This document shows, piece by piece, positions 18,235 through 26,302 of a stretch of 64,000 nt of DNA. Numbering within the stretch: the first letter of the stretch is position 1; each line of letters opens with the position of its first letter. This DNA is from Rhodanobacteraceae bacterium (GTDB lineage: Bacteria; Pseudomonadota; Gammaproteobacteria; Xanthomonadales; SZUA-5): contig JADJPR010000020.1 of assembly GCA_016713135.1 (NCBI GenBank), forward strand, positions 372,001 to 436,000. The letters run 5' to 3'. The notes below the pieces were generated by a model. That model was given only the letters and a program-made list of their open reading frames with translations. It was not told the origin of the DNA and searched no databases. The translations under genes and the position numbers were made by a program.

Positions 18235-18771
18235 GGCCCAGTGTGACCGCTGCTGCGCTGACGCCATACACCCGCCAGGCCCGCAGCAGCAGCCCCTCGC
18301 CAGCCAGCGATGCGGACAGCAGCACGGTGGCGAGGCAGATGTGGATGTCCCAGACGATAGATGTCCCAGACGATATCCAGGCCGAGTTGCACGCTGAACA
18401 CGCCGTGCAGCACGCGCCTGAGGTCCTGCTGCAGCAGCGGATCGGCTGCTGGCGGCGATGCGCGGGGAGATCCAGCCCAGGTTGGCGGCCTGCACCACGG
18501 TCATCGCGCAGAAGGCCACACCGGCAATGCCGCCGAACACGCAGCCGATGCGCGCAGCGACGCTGGGGCCTTGCCGCTGGAACCAGCGGTCCAGCCCGAG
18601 GAAGGCGACCACCAGCAAGGGCCCGAAAGCGAAGTGCAACAGCCGGTTGAGCGGCAACGGCAGGTCGAACACGCTCCACAGCGGATAGATCAGTGCCGCA
18701 CACAACCCGCAGGCAGCGCCGACGCGCAGGATCCCGGGCTCCAGTGGATCAGCAGGGGTCAGGGTAGACAT
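18077..18771 (-). pseudogene. Decayed multi-pass membrane protein gene
   Basis: It starts at 18771 (MSTLTPADPLEPGILRVGAA) and encodes hydrophobic helices, but no single frame covers it. One extra base near 18434 shifts the frame after NLGWISPRIAAS. A 16-bp exact tandem duplication (18344-18359 and 18360-18375, unit GATGTCCCAGACGATA) shifts it again. Removing one base and one 16-bp copy restores a continuous 225-codon frame reading LGLDIVWDIHICLATV across the duplication and ending PPPGLVRE. I do not recognise the family; it resembles DUF4386-like or other small polytopic proteins. The C-terminal end overlaps the ACT ORF on the other strand. Confidence 0.7.
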
Positions 18772-18924
18772 CGGTGAGTTCCGCGGGCGGTGGCGGGTTG
18801 GACGTCACCAGGCGGTGGTCGGTTACGCCGCGGGGGCGCGCGGAAACGAAGCAGGCTCCGCTTTGCGGCGGGGTCCGGCGCAGGGAACACCTGATGGGCC
18901 TGCAGGGTCGCGCCCCCCGGTTGT

Positions 18925-19155
18925 CTAGTGGCCATTAATTCGAATTATTTTCGCGCCCGTTGCCCCGAATGCGTCGGTGTTCGTCGTCGCCATAGCCCTG
19001 CCATGACCTCCGGTTCCCGCCCGCAACCAGTTGCTGGCGTTCAAGCCGGCGCGCGGCATGCCGCGCAAGCCGCCGGCTTTCACCCTCCTCTCGCCTGGCC
19101 TCGGGCCAAAATGCATCGGAAATTTCTTCAACCAACTAATGGCAGGGGACCCTAG
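18925..19155 (-). mobile_element. Diverged MITE-like palindromic element, third copy, with CTAG ends
   Basis: Read on the minus strand this matches the elements at 33625-33781 and 63716-63879: GTTGAAGAAATTTCCGATG near its left end, then GGCTATGGCGACGACGAAC and AAATAATTCG near its right end. It has an extra insertion of about 70 bases in the middle. Both ends are CTAG. It is more diverged than the other two copies. The whole element lies inside the 3' part of the dioxygenase ORF. Confidence 0.7.
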
Positions 19156-19887
19156 CCGGGATCCAGGAAACCCCTCGGCCCGCCAGGTGATGACCAGGGT
19201 GTCGCGGTGGCCGTTGGCGCCGTCGGGTTGCAGCGGCGTGGTCTCGTGGATCACGCGGTGGTCGTCGAGCAGGATGGTGGTGCCGGGCTCGCTCATGGTG
19301 AAGCGCAGGCCAGCGGGACCGTCGGCTTCGAAGATGCGCGATTCGCCGCCGCGCACGGCGACGCGGTCGACCAGCACCACGGCGACGAAATCGACCCCGT
19401 CGCGGTGCGCGCCTTCGGGCGTGGGGCGGCCGATGCCGCTGGCGGTGTCGATGCGGAACTGGTGCAGTTCGACGTAGGGGACGGGGCGGGCGGCGGCCTG
19501 CGTGGCAAGGGCTGAAAGCGCGAACAGCAGTGCTTGCAAGCCCGGTTCGGCGAGCGTCGCGTCGGTGACTGGTGCGAACCAGCGCTCGAAACCGCCATGC
19601 AGCGCGTTGTAGTCCAGCGGCTGCCAGTGCGGGCGCTGCACGCGTTCGCGGATGCTGCAGCCGTCCTCACCCAGGCGCAGCGAGGCGTGGCGGCGGAAGC
19701 GGTAGCGACCACCGTCGCGCAGGTGCGGGTCGGGTGGCAGATCGTCCCAATGCCGCGCCAGCGCGGACCAGGGATGCGGCTGGACCAAGGCCAGCGTGCG
19801 CGCAGCCGACAGACGCACGAAGCCCTGACCGCGCAGGGTCTCCGCTGGCGTGGCATCGCCGAGGTTCCAGTCGAGGGTCTGACGCAC
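18925..19887 (-). CDS. 2OG-Fe(II) dioxygenase family protein with MITE-encoded C-terminus
   Basis: A 320-aa ORF. It starts at a GTG (19887) with GGAGGT eight bases upstream. Residues 1-244 resemble the 2OG-Fe dioxygenase family PF10014, which includes amino acid hydroxylases. The Fe ligands are probably His and Asp in GAHRDGVDF and His in DDHRVIHETTP, and 2-oxoglutarate is held by Arg in TLVITWR. The core is near full family length. From about residue 245 the sequence is translated from the MITE-like element at 18925-19155, and the stop TAG is the terminal CTAG of that element. So about 76 residues are element-derived. Whether the enzyme still works is unknown; the catalytic residues precede the insertion. 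The substrate is unknown. Confidence 0.75.
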   Translation of the reverse strand: MRQTLDWNLGDATPAETLRGQGFVRLSAARTLALVQPHPWSALARHWDDLPPDPHLRDGGRYRFRRHASLRLGEDGCSIRERVQRPHWQPLDYNALHGGFERWFAPVTDATLAEPGLQALLFALSALATQAAARPVPYVELHQFRIDTASGIGRPTPEGAHRDGVDFVAVVLVDRVAVRGGESRIFEADGPAGLRFTMSEPGTTILLDDHRVIHETTPLQPDGANGHRDTLVITWRAEGFPGSRLGSPAISWLKKFPMHFGPRPGERRVKAGGLRGMPRAGLNASNWLRAGTGGHGRAMATTNTDAFGATGAKIIRINGH

Positions 19888-20049
19888 GCGTGGGCACCTC
19901 CATGTTCACCGGGTCTGCGTATCCGCGCAGGGGAGGCAACGATAGACGCGGCGCGGAGGGCGGCGCACGGGCAAGCGCGCGCCACGCCGTGATTGCCACC
20001 CGACGCCCGCCGGGCCAGACTGGTCCAGCCTTCCCACGGACGCCCTGCG

Positions 20050-20442
20050 ATGACCGCCTATCCGCTGAGCATGCTGGTGCTGCTGCTGATCGTGCTGCTG
20101 CAGTTGTGGATGATGATGCGCGTGGCCCGCTGGCGCGGGCGCAGTGGGATCAAGGCACCGGCGATGACCGGCGATCCGGCGCTGGAACGTGCGATCCGGG
20201 TGCACATGAACACCCTGGAGCAGCTCGGCATGTTCCTGCCAGCGCTGGCCGTGTGTGCCGCGTATTCCGGTGATCGCTGCACCGCGGCGATCGGCGCGCT
20301 GTGGCTGGTCGGGCGCGTGATGTACGCGATCGGCTACCAGCAGGAAGCCGGCAAGCGCTCGATGGGCTTCCTGGTGACCTTCCTGGCACTGGTGTCGGCG
20401 CTGCTGGCGGGCGGCTGGGGCCTGCTGAAGACGCTGATCTGA
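20050..20442 (+). CDS. MAPEG family membrane protein
   Basis: A 130-aa integral membrane protein of the MAPEG family (glutathione transferase-like or related membrane proteins) with four hydrophobic helices. The conserved motif after the first helix is ERAIRVHMNTLEQLGMFLPA, matching the family pattern of Glu-Arg and Asn-x-x-Glu. The start at 20050 (MTAYPLSMLVLLL) is chosen because it begins directly with the first helix; the frame is open 19 codons upstream. It is convergent with the Kef-like antiporter gene, with 16 bases between stops. Bacterial MAPEG proteins have few assigned substrates. Confidence 0.85.
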   Translation: MTAYPLSMLVLLLIVLLQLWMMMRVARWRGRSGIKAPAMTGDPALERAIRVHMNTLEQLGMFLPALAVCAAYSGDRCTAAIGALWLVGRVMYAIGYQQEAGKRSMGFLVTFLALVSALLAGGWGLLKTLI

Positions 20443-20458
20443 ACCGGGGCGGGCGCGC

Positions 20459-22201
20459 TCAGCTGCGCAGGCGCGCAATCTCCGCCTCGCGCTCGGCCTG
20501 CACCCGCAGCTCCACCGCATCCAGCGGCAGGCCGGTGCCTTCGAGCACCCGCGCGGCCAGTTGCAGGCCGGCCTCGACGGTTTCCGGCACCACCTCGCTG
20601 GCGCCGTGGTCGAGCAGCCGCCGCGCGTGGCGCCGGTCGCGGGCGCGCGCATAGATCGGCAGTCCGGGGGCGAACTCACGCACCGCGCGCACGATGTGGT
20701 CCGCGGCGGCCACCCGGTCCATCGTCACCACCAGCGCGCGGGCGCGGTCCAGGTGCGCGCGGCGCAGTGTTTCCAGCCGCGAGGCGTCGGCATAGTGGAC
20801 CGGCAGGCCCAGCGCACGCGCCCGCGCGACCTCCTCGGCATCCAGGTCGAGTGCGATATACGGCAGGCGCTCGGCATCCAGGATGCGCGCCATCGACTGG
20901 CCGACGCGGCCGAAGCCGGCAATCACGAGGTGGCCGTCGAGTTCACCCAGGTCGTCCGGGTCGAAAGTGCGCTCGGCCAGCGTCCGCTGCTCCATGCGCT
21001 CGCCCCAGCGCCGCGCGAACAGGGCCACCGTAGGTGTCAGCAGCATGCTCAGGCCGGCGACGATCAGCATGAACTGGCTGGTGGCCGGCGGCAGCAATTG
21101 CAACTGGCCGGCCAGGCCCAGCACCACGAAGGCGAATTCGCCCGCCTGTCCGAGCAGCAGCCCGGATTCCAGCGCCACCGCACGCGACAGGCCGCACAAT
21201 CGGCACAGCGCGGCGATGATGATCGCTTTCAGCAGCATCAGTACGATCACGGCCGCGGCGATGCGCAGCGGATCGGCCAGCAGCACGCGGCCGTCGATGC
21301 CCATCCCGACCGAGATGAAGAACAGGCCCAGCAGCAATCCCTTGAACGGCTCGATATCGACTTCGATCTGGTGGCGAAACTCGGTCTCCGCCAGCAGCAG
21401 GCCGGCGAGGAAGGCGCCGAGCGCCATCGACATGCCGGCGGCATGGGTCAGCAGCGCGCTGCCGATCGCCACCAGCAGGATCGCGGCCATGAACATCTCG
21501 GGATTGCGGGTGGCCGCGACCATCCGCATCAGCGGCCGCAGCAGCAGGCGCCCGACGAGGTAGATCAGCGCCATCACCAGCAGCGCCTTGGCCAGCGCCA
21601 GGCCAAGCTGGCCGGCGATGCCCACGCCATCGTGGATTCCAAGCACTCCGACCAGAAACAGGATCGGCACCACCGCCAGGTCCTGCAGCAGCAGGATCGA
21701 GAAAGTGGTGCGCCCGAGCGGAGTGCCGAGTTGGCGCCGCAGCGTCAGCAACTGCATCACGATGGCGGTGGACGACAGCGCGAACGAGGCGCCGAGCAGC
21801 GTGGCCGCCTCGGCGCTGGCGCCGAACACGAGCGCCACCATGGCGATCGCCACCGCGCTGACCAGCACCTGCGCACTGCCGAGGCCGAACACCAGCCGTC
21901 TCAGCGCCCACAGCCGCTCGATCGACAGCTCGAGGCCGATCACGAACAGCAGGAACACCACACCCAGCTCCGCCAGCTGCTGCACTCCCGCAAGGTCGGT
22001 GATGGTCAGCTGCGACAGCCAGGGCAAATCGCGCGTCAGCAGTCCGAGGCCGAAGGGCCCGATCAGGAAGCCGACCAGCAGGTAGCCGAGTACCGGGTTG
22101 AAGCGCAACCGGCTGAGCAGCGGCACCACGATCCCGGCCGCCACCAGGAACAGCAGGATCTCGCGCAGGTAGGGCAAGGCGGGCGGGTGCATCGCGCTCA
22201 T
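20459..22201 (-). CDS. Kef-type CPA2 monovalent cation/proton antiporter with TrkA-N domain
   Basis: A 580-aa membrane antiporter. The N-terminal Na+/H+ exchanger domain has about 12 helices (for example YLREILLFLVAAGIVVPLL, GVVFLLFVIGLELS). The C-terminal RCK/TrkA-N domain binds a nucleotide through VIAGFGRVGQSMARIL (about residues 405-425). It probably exchanges K+ (or Na+) for H+; KefB/KefC homologues are gated by glutathione conjugates, but no KefF/KefG partner is here. The start at 22201 overlaps the upstream stop as ATGA, so translation is coupled to the glycosyltransferase-like gene. An ATG at 22192 is an alternative start. Confidence 0.9.
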   Translation of the reverse strand: MSAMHPPALPYLREILLFLVAAGIVVPLLSRLRFNPVLGYLLVGFLIGPFGLGLLTRDLPWLSQLTITDLAGVQQLAELGVVFLLFVIGLELSIERLWALRRLVFGLGSAQVLVSAVAIAMVALVFGASAEAATLLGASFALSSTAIVMQLLTLRRQLGTPLGRTTFSILLLQDLAVVPILFLVGVLGIHDGVGIAGQLGLALAKALLVMALIYLVGRLLLRPLMRMVAATRNPEMFMAAILLVAIGSALLTHAAGMSMALGAFLAGLLLAETEFRHQIEVDIEPFKGLLLGLFFISVGMGIDGRVLLADPLRIAAAVIVLMLLKAIIIAALCRLCGLSRAVALESGLLLGQAGEFAFVVLGLAGQLQLLPPATSQFMLIVAGLSMLLTPTVALFARRWGERMEQRTLAERTFDPDDLGELDGHLVIAGFGRVGQSMARILDAERLPYIALDLDAEEVARARALGLPVHYADASRLETLRRAHLDRARALVVTMDRVAAADHIVRAVREFAPGLPIYARARDRRHARRLLDHGASEVVPETVEAGLQLAARVLEGTGLPLDAVELRVQAEREAEIARLRS

Positions 22202-23859
22202 CCGGGCGGCGTCAGGCCACACACCGGCAGCGCCGCCTGCAACGCGGCGATCCACCGGGCGGCGTCGGCGGGATCAGGCGCCGGCAAGTCGATGATCCGG
22301 CGCTCGCGCTGCGACCAGCAGGCATAGCGTTCCGGCCAGCGCGCGGGCGCGGGGTCGTACAACCGCGCCACGTCTTCACCCAGCAGGTGCTGGAAGCGCC
22401 GAGTCTGGAACTGCGTCAGCATGCCGCCGGCGATCCGTTCGTGGCGCTGCGCGATCTCGCCGGGCAGGGTCGGCAGCACGCGGTCGAGCATGCCTTCGCG
22501 CTGCAGCGGCGGCAGCGCGATCGCCCCCTGGCCATTGCGCAGCAGGGCGACCTGGCCATCGAGTTCAGGCACCAGCAGCAGGGTGTGGCCGGGATGCGTG
22601 TCGACATAGGCCGGCAGGGCCGCAACCAGCGCCGCCGATCCCTGCTGCGCGTCGCGCACGCGCGCCAGTTGCGGCAGCACCAGGATCGACCCGGCGACCA
22701 CGGCAAGCGCGGCCAGCGCCGCCGCAGGGTGCGCGGCGCGCGCACCGGCCGGCCGCGCCAGCTGCACGCCCAGCGCCACCGCCGCCCAGGCGAATGGACC
22801 GTAACTGAGCCGCCCGCCCTCGCCATGCGCCAGCAGCGTGCCGAGGTTGAGCACGGTGGCCAGCGCCATGCCGCCGCTGGCGCACATCAAGGCCAGCGCC
22901 AGCCTTCGCTGGGGCCCGCTCGCGCCGGCGAAGGCGAGCGCCAAGGCCAGCAGCAGGCCACCGAGGTAGGGCCAGGTCCAAACACGGTCCCCTGCGGTCA
23001 GCGCATTCCACCAGGGGCCGGCGGAAGCGATCGCCGCGCTCACCCGCGCCAGCCAGTCGACCTGCGCCTGCTCCGCGTTCGGCGTGGCGTAGACCCAGAA
23101 AGCGTGGCCGAACAGATGCGCACGCCAGGCGAAGAACAGCCCAAGCAGGACCAAGGCGAGCGCCAGCGCCGTCCAGCGCGCGGCGCCGTTGCGGCCTGGC
23201 CATGCGAGCGCCAGCAATCCCAGTTGCAGCGGATACACAGCCGCCGATTCCTTGAACAGCAGCCCGAGCGTCAGCAAGCCCGCCAGCGCCAGCGGCATCC
23301 ACGCGCGCGGCGGCGCTGCGCCCGGCGTGCCGGCCCAGAGATACGTCGCCACCAGCGTGAGCAGCGTGACCCAGCCATCGGCGCGCGCCGACAGCCAGTA
23401 CACCCCTTCGGCCAGCGTGGGCGCCAGGCCGAACACCAGCGCCGCGAGCGCCGCAGCCAGCCGCGCCGGCACCCCGGCGTGCGCCGCGAGCCGCAACACC
23501 AGCAGCGCCACCAGCGCGGTGTTGGCCAGGTGTACCAGGTAGTTGGCCGCGTACCAGCCGGGGTAATGGCTGCCTGCGATGGCCTGGTTGGCCGAGAGGC
23601 TCAGGATCGACAGCGGGCGATAAGCGGAACCCTCCGCAGATATCCCCTGGAAAAAGCGTGCCCAGGTATCCGACCACAACCGACCCTGCTCCGCCCAATG
23701 GTGGAAGTGGTGCAGATTGGTCAGGTCGTCGCCCAGCCACCAGCCGCCGAAACCGGGCGCATGGGCCAGCGCCACCAGCAGCAACGGGACTGCGAGCACC
23801 CACCGTTGCGAGTGGCTGTGCGGGTTCAAGTGAATGCGTGCGATCGGCTCATCGCGCAT
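22198..23859 (-). CDS. Polytopic membrane protein, GT-C glycosyltransferase-like
   Basis: A 553-aa protein with roughly 10-12 hydrophobic helices and a C-terminal soluble part of about 110 residues. Just after the first helix it has Asp44-Asp45 in WWLGDDLTNLHHF, in the first periplasmic loop where GT-C enzymes carry their catalytic acid, and RPLSILSLSANQAI soon after. This suggests an undecaprenyl- or dolichyl-phosphate-sugar dependent transferase, although sequence alone does not fix donor or acceptor. It lies in the glycan operon three bases after GtrA, and its stop overlaps the Kef start. A surface glycan-modification role is inferred from context. Confidence 0.7.
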   Translation of the reverse strand: MRDEPIARIHLNPHSHSQRWVLAVPLLLVALAHAPGFGGWWLGDDLTNLHHFHHWAEQGRLWSDTWARFFQGISAEGSAYRPLSILSLSANQAIAGSHYPGWYAANYLVHLANTALVALLVLRLAAHAGVPARLAAALAALVFGLAPTLAEGVYWLSARADGWVTLLTLVATYLWAGTPGAAPPRAWMPLALAGLLTLGLLFKESAAVYPLQLGLLALAWPGRNGAARWTALALALVLLGLFFAWRAHLFGHAFWVYATPNAEQAQVDWLARVSAAIASAGPWWNALTAGDRVWTWPYLGGLLLALALAFAGASGPQRRLALALMCASGGMALATVLNLGTLLAHGEGGRLSYGPFAWAAVALGVQLARPAGARAAHPAAALAALAVVAGSILVLPQLARVRDAQQGSAALVAALPAYVDTHPGHTLLLVPELDGQVALLRNGQGAIALPPLQREGMLDRVLPTLPGEIAQRHERIAGGMLTQFQTRRFQHLLGEDVARLYDPAPARWPERYACWSQRERRIIDLPAPDPADAARWIAALQAALPVCGLTPPG

Positions 23860-23862
23860 ACG

Positions 23863-24240
23863 CTAACCGATCGGCGGCGGACGATCGCTCAGGGCGCGAC
23901 GCGAAAGCACGAAGGAAACCGGCACATTGAGGCCGATGGCCAGGGCCGCAGCGATGCGCGGCCCAAGCCCGAGCCAGGTGGTTCCGACATGGATGACCGC
24001 ACTGCTGAAGCCATACGCGAACAACTGCACGCCGAGGTAGGCCAGCGCCTTGTGACGCGCCAGCGTTGCGCGGAAGGCCACCCGCGTATGCAGCACGAAA
24101 CCCATTGCCAGGCCGATCAGGAACACCGTGAACCAGGCCAACTGCGGGTGCCACCAGATCACCAGCACGCAGTAGATCGCGTAGGTGACCACGGTGTTGA
24201 AACCACCGACCATCACGAAGCGCAGACCCTGCTGCAGCAT
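23863..24240 (-). CDS. GtrA family membrane protein (putative lipid-linked sugar flippase)
   Basis: A 125-aa protein with four hydrophobic helices and the GtrA signature: FVMVGGFNTVVTYAIYCVL at the start, FVLHTRVAFRAT in the loop, and FVLSRRALSD at the end. GtrA proteins are thought to move undecaprenyl-phosphate-linked sugars across the inner membrane for O-antigen or teichoic acid glycosylation. The ATG shares one base with the stop of the WxcM gene, so the two are coupled. The GT2 enzyme two genes upstream would be the GtrB-like partner that makes the lipid-linked sugar. Confidence 0.88.
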   Translation of the reverse strand: MLQQGLRFVMVGGFNTVVTYAIYCVLVIWWHPQLAWFTVFLIGLAMGFVLHTRVAFRATLARHKALAYLGVQLFAYGFSSAVIHVGTTWLGLGPRIAAALAIGLNVPVSFVLSRRALSDRPPPIG

Positions 24241-25169
24241 CAGGAAGCGGCCCCCGCGAGCGCGAGGAATTCTGCATAGTCGCGGATGTAGTCGCCGCCG
24301 TCGTAGGGCTCGGATGCGAGCACCATCAGCACCGCGTCGGCCGAATAGCGGTATTGGGTACCCCAGATCATCGGCGGGATGTAGAGGCCGAGGTCCGCGC
24401 GGTCCAGGCGGTATTCAGCGCGCCGCCGGCCGTCGTCCACCATCGCCGTGACCTGGCCATGAACGCACACCAGGAACTGCGCGCAGCTGCGGTGCGCGTG
24501 CTCACCGCGCACCTCGGCACTCGGCACCGCGTAGACCAGGAAGCAGCGCTGCGGCACGAAGGGCAGTTCGCGCCCGAACTCGGCCGCCGCGAGCGAACCG
24601 CGCATGTCGATGGCACGCGTCAGCGGGCGCAGTTCGACGCCGCCGATGCCGCTCGCGCCGGTCGCGGGCGCCGGGAGCACGGTGTCGCTTCCGGCGACCT
24701 CGGTCGTGTGCGTGTAACCGACGATGCGCGCCGGGTTACCGACCACAATGGCATTCGGCGGTACCGAACGCAGCACCACTGCGCCGGCGCCGACCATCGC
24801 CCCGGCGCCAATGGTGATGCCCGGCAGCAGCGTTGCATTCGCACCGATCGACGCCCCCTTGCGCACAAGGGTCTGCAGGAACGCCGGCGGCCGCTGGCGG
24901 CTGCGCGGGAAGCGGTCGTTGCTGAAAGTGGCGTTCGGCCCGACGAACACATCGTCCTCCAGGCGCACGCCGTCCCACAGTTGCACCCCGCACTTGACCG
25001 TGACTCGGTCGCCGACGATCACGTCGTTCTCGACGAACACCCCGTCGCAGATGTTGCAGTCCGCGCCGATGCGCGCGCCCGGCAGCACATGCGCGAAGGC
25101 CCACACGCGGGTGCCCTCGCCGATGTGCGGGCTTTCGCAGAGGGCTTGCGGGTGGATCAGGATGGGCAT
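24240..25169 (-). CDS. wxcM: WxcM-like bifunctional sugar acetyltransferase / 3,4-ketoisomerase
   Basis: A 309-aa protein with two domains. Residues 1-170 are a left-handed beta-helix of hexapeptide repeats (IGEGTRVWAFAHV, GAGAVVLRSVPPNAIVVGNPAR), an acyl-CoA-dependent N-acetyltransferase that would acetylate the 3-amino sugar. Residues 180-305 are a FdtA/cupin domain (VRGEHAHRSCAQFLVC, IPPMIWGTQYRYS) that isomerises dTDP-4-keto-6-deoxyglucose to the 3-keto sugar. The same fusion is known as WxcM in Xanthomonas. With the DegT aminotransferase in the same operon it would make dTDP-3-acetamido-3,6-dideoxyhexose (Fuc3NAc or Qui3NAc type). The rmlA/rmlB genes that make the precursor are not in the window. 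Confidence 0.9.
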   Translation of the reverse strand: MPILIHPQALCESPHIGEGTRVWAFAHVLPGARIGADCNICDGVFVENDVIVGDRVTVKCGVQLWDGVRLEDDVFVGPNATFSNDRFPRSRQRPPAFLQTLVRKGASIGANATLLPGITIGAGAMVGAGAVVLRSVPPNAIVVGNPARIVGYTHTTEVAGSDTVLPAPATGASGIGGVELRPLTRAIDMRGSLAAAEFGRELPFVPQRCFLVYAVPSAEVRGEHAHRSCAQFLVCVHGQVTAMVDDGRRRAEYRLDRADLGLYIPPMIWGTQYRYSADAVLMVLASEPYDGGDYIRDYAEFLALAGAAS

Positions 25170-25199
25170 GGATGCCTTCGGTTAGCCGGGAAAAGGATT

Positions 25200-25321
25200 T
25201 TGTCCGCAAAGGACGCAAAGGACGCAAAGGGAAAGCTCAGGCATTTCGGCTTGACGGCGACCTAGCCGAACCCTTTTCAATTTTCGCTCTTCTTTGCGTC
25301 CTTTGCGTCCTTTGCGGACAA
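25200..25321. repeat. Inverted element with GCAAAGGAC tandem arms
   Basis: A perfect 30-bp inverted repeat. The left arm 25200-25229 starts TTGTCC and continues with GCAAAGGAC nonamers. The right arm is 25292-25321. The spacer is 62 bases. Its right part is inside the GT2 coding sequence, whose stop is at 25277. The same arms occur at 30075-30233. Confidence 0.9.
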
Positions 25322-26302
25322 CTGCTCTTTCCGGCCGACCGGTGCACCCTGAGATGACTCGGCACGCATCACCACCGCCAGCGGGCGCGCCTTGGTGTTC
25401 TCGAAGGCGCGCCAGACGTAGCTGCCGATGATGCCCAGTCCGAGCAAGTTGATCCCGGCGAAGAACAGGATGGTCAGCACGGTGGCGGCATAGCCTGGCA
25501 CCGGCACAGCGCCGGAGAGCTTCGCCGCCAGCACGATGAGCGCCAGCAGCACCGAAGCAAGCAGACCCAGGCCGCCAGCAAGCGTGAACAAGCGGATCGG
25601 CAGATCGGAGAAGGCGAACACGCTGTCCGACAGGTACTTGAGCTTGCCGCGGAAGGTCCAGGCGCTCTGGCCGATCTCGCGCGGCTGGCGCACATAAGGC
25701 AAGGCGAGGCGGCGAAAGCCCAGCCACAGGATCTGGCCCACCAGCGAGGTATGCGATTCGCTGAACCGGAGCAGGTGCCGGCGGAAGGCATCGTTGCAGC
25801 CGAACACATCGATGCCGCCGGGCGGCAGCTCCTTCTGCACCAGCTTGCGGTAGCTCCACCAGAACAGCCCCGAGGCCATCCGGTCGAAGAACGGATCGTG
25901 CCGCCCGGCGCGGTGGCCGACGACCACATCGGCGCGGTCCGCGCGCAACTCGGCGAAGAACTGCTCGATCAGCTCGATCGGCTCCTGCAGATCCGCCGCC
26001 ATCACCGCGCTGCAGGGCGTGCGCACCACCGACAGGCCCTCGCGGATGGCGGCGAATGAGCCGAAATTGCGCGACAGCAGCAGGAGCTGTGCGGCGAAGG
26101 GCTGCGCCGGCAGCGCCGCGGCCAGGCGCGCGTGCGAATCGTCCGGGCTGCCGTCGACCACGAACACCAGCTCGATCCCGCCCGGCACGCGCGCGTGCAA
26201 CTCGGCCAGACGCAGCAGCAGCGGCGCGATGTTGCCCGCGTTGCGGTACACCGGCACGACCACCGTGCACTCAGCCGAAGGCGCGAACGGCTGCGATGAC
26301 AT
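25277..26302 (-). CDS. Family 2 glycosyltransferase with C-terminal membrane helices (GtrB/DPM1-like)
   Basis: A 341-aa inner-membrane glycosyltransferase that would move a sugar from a nucleotide donor to undecaprenyl phosphate. The GT-A domain has VVVPVYRNAGNI, Asp50 in FVVDGSPDDS, and Asp104 in AADLQEP. Two hydrophobic helices lie at about 235-310 (GLGLLASVLLALIVLAA, TILFFAGINLLGLGIIGSYV). The start at 26302 overlaps the aminotransferase end by 32 bases. The last residues, KEQLSAKDAKDAKKSEN, are translated from the arm of the inverted element at 25200-25321, so the natural C-terminus probably ended near residue 315 and has been extended. It pairs functionally with GtrA. Confidence 0.9.
   Translation of the reverse strand: MSSQPFAPSAECTVVVPVYRNAGNIAPLLLRLAELHARVPGGIELVFVVDGSPDDSHARLAAALPAQPFAAQLLLLSRNFGSFAAIREGLSVVRTPCSAVMAADLQEPIELIEQFFAELRADRADVVVGHRAGRHDPFFDRMASGLFWWSYRKLVQKELPPGGIDVFGCNDAFRRHLLRFSESHTSLVGQILWLGFRRLALPYVRQPREIGQSAWTFRGKLKYLSDSVFAFSDLPIRLFTLAGGLGLLASVLLALIVLAAKLSGAVPVPGYAATVLTILFFAGINLLGLGIIGSYVWRAFENTKARPLAVVMRAESSQGAPVGRKEQLSAKDAKDAKKSEN

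Noticed and set aside
20561..22327. Plus-strand frame of 588 codons opposite the Kef-type antiporter
   Set aside because: Gln/His/Arg-rich, without a start signal or fold; the opposite strand encodes a clear transporter with a TrkA-N domain.
22198..23859. O-antigen ligase or polymerase as the role of the GT-C-like protein
   Set aside because: The early Asp-Asp in the first loop suits a GT-C transferase better than WaaL or Wzy, though the evidence is too thin for a firm assignment.
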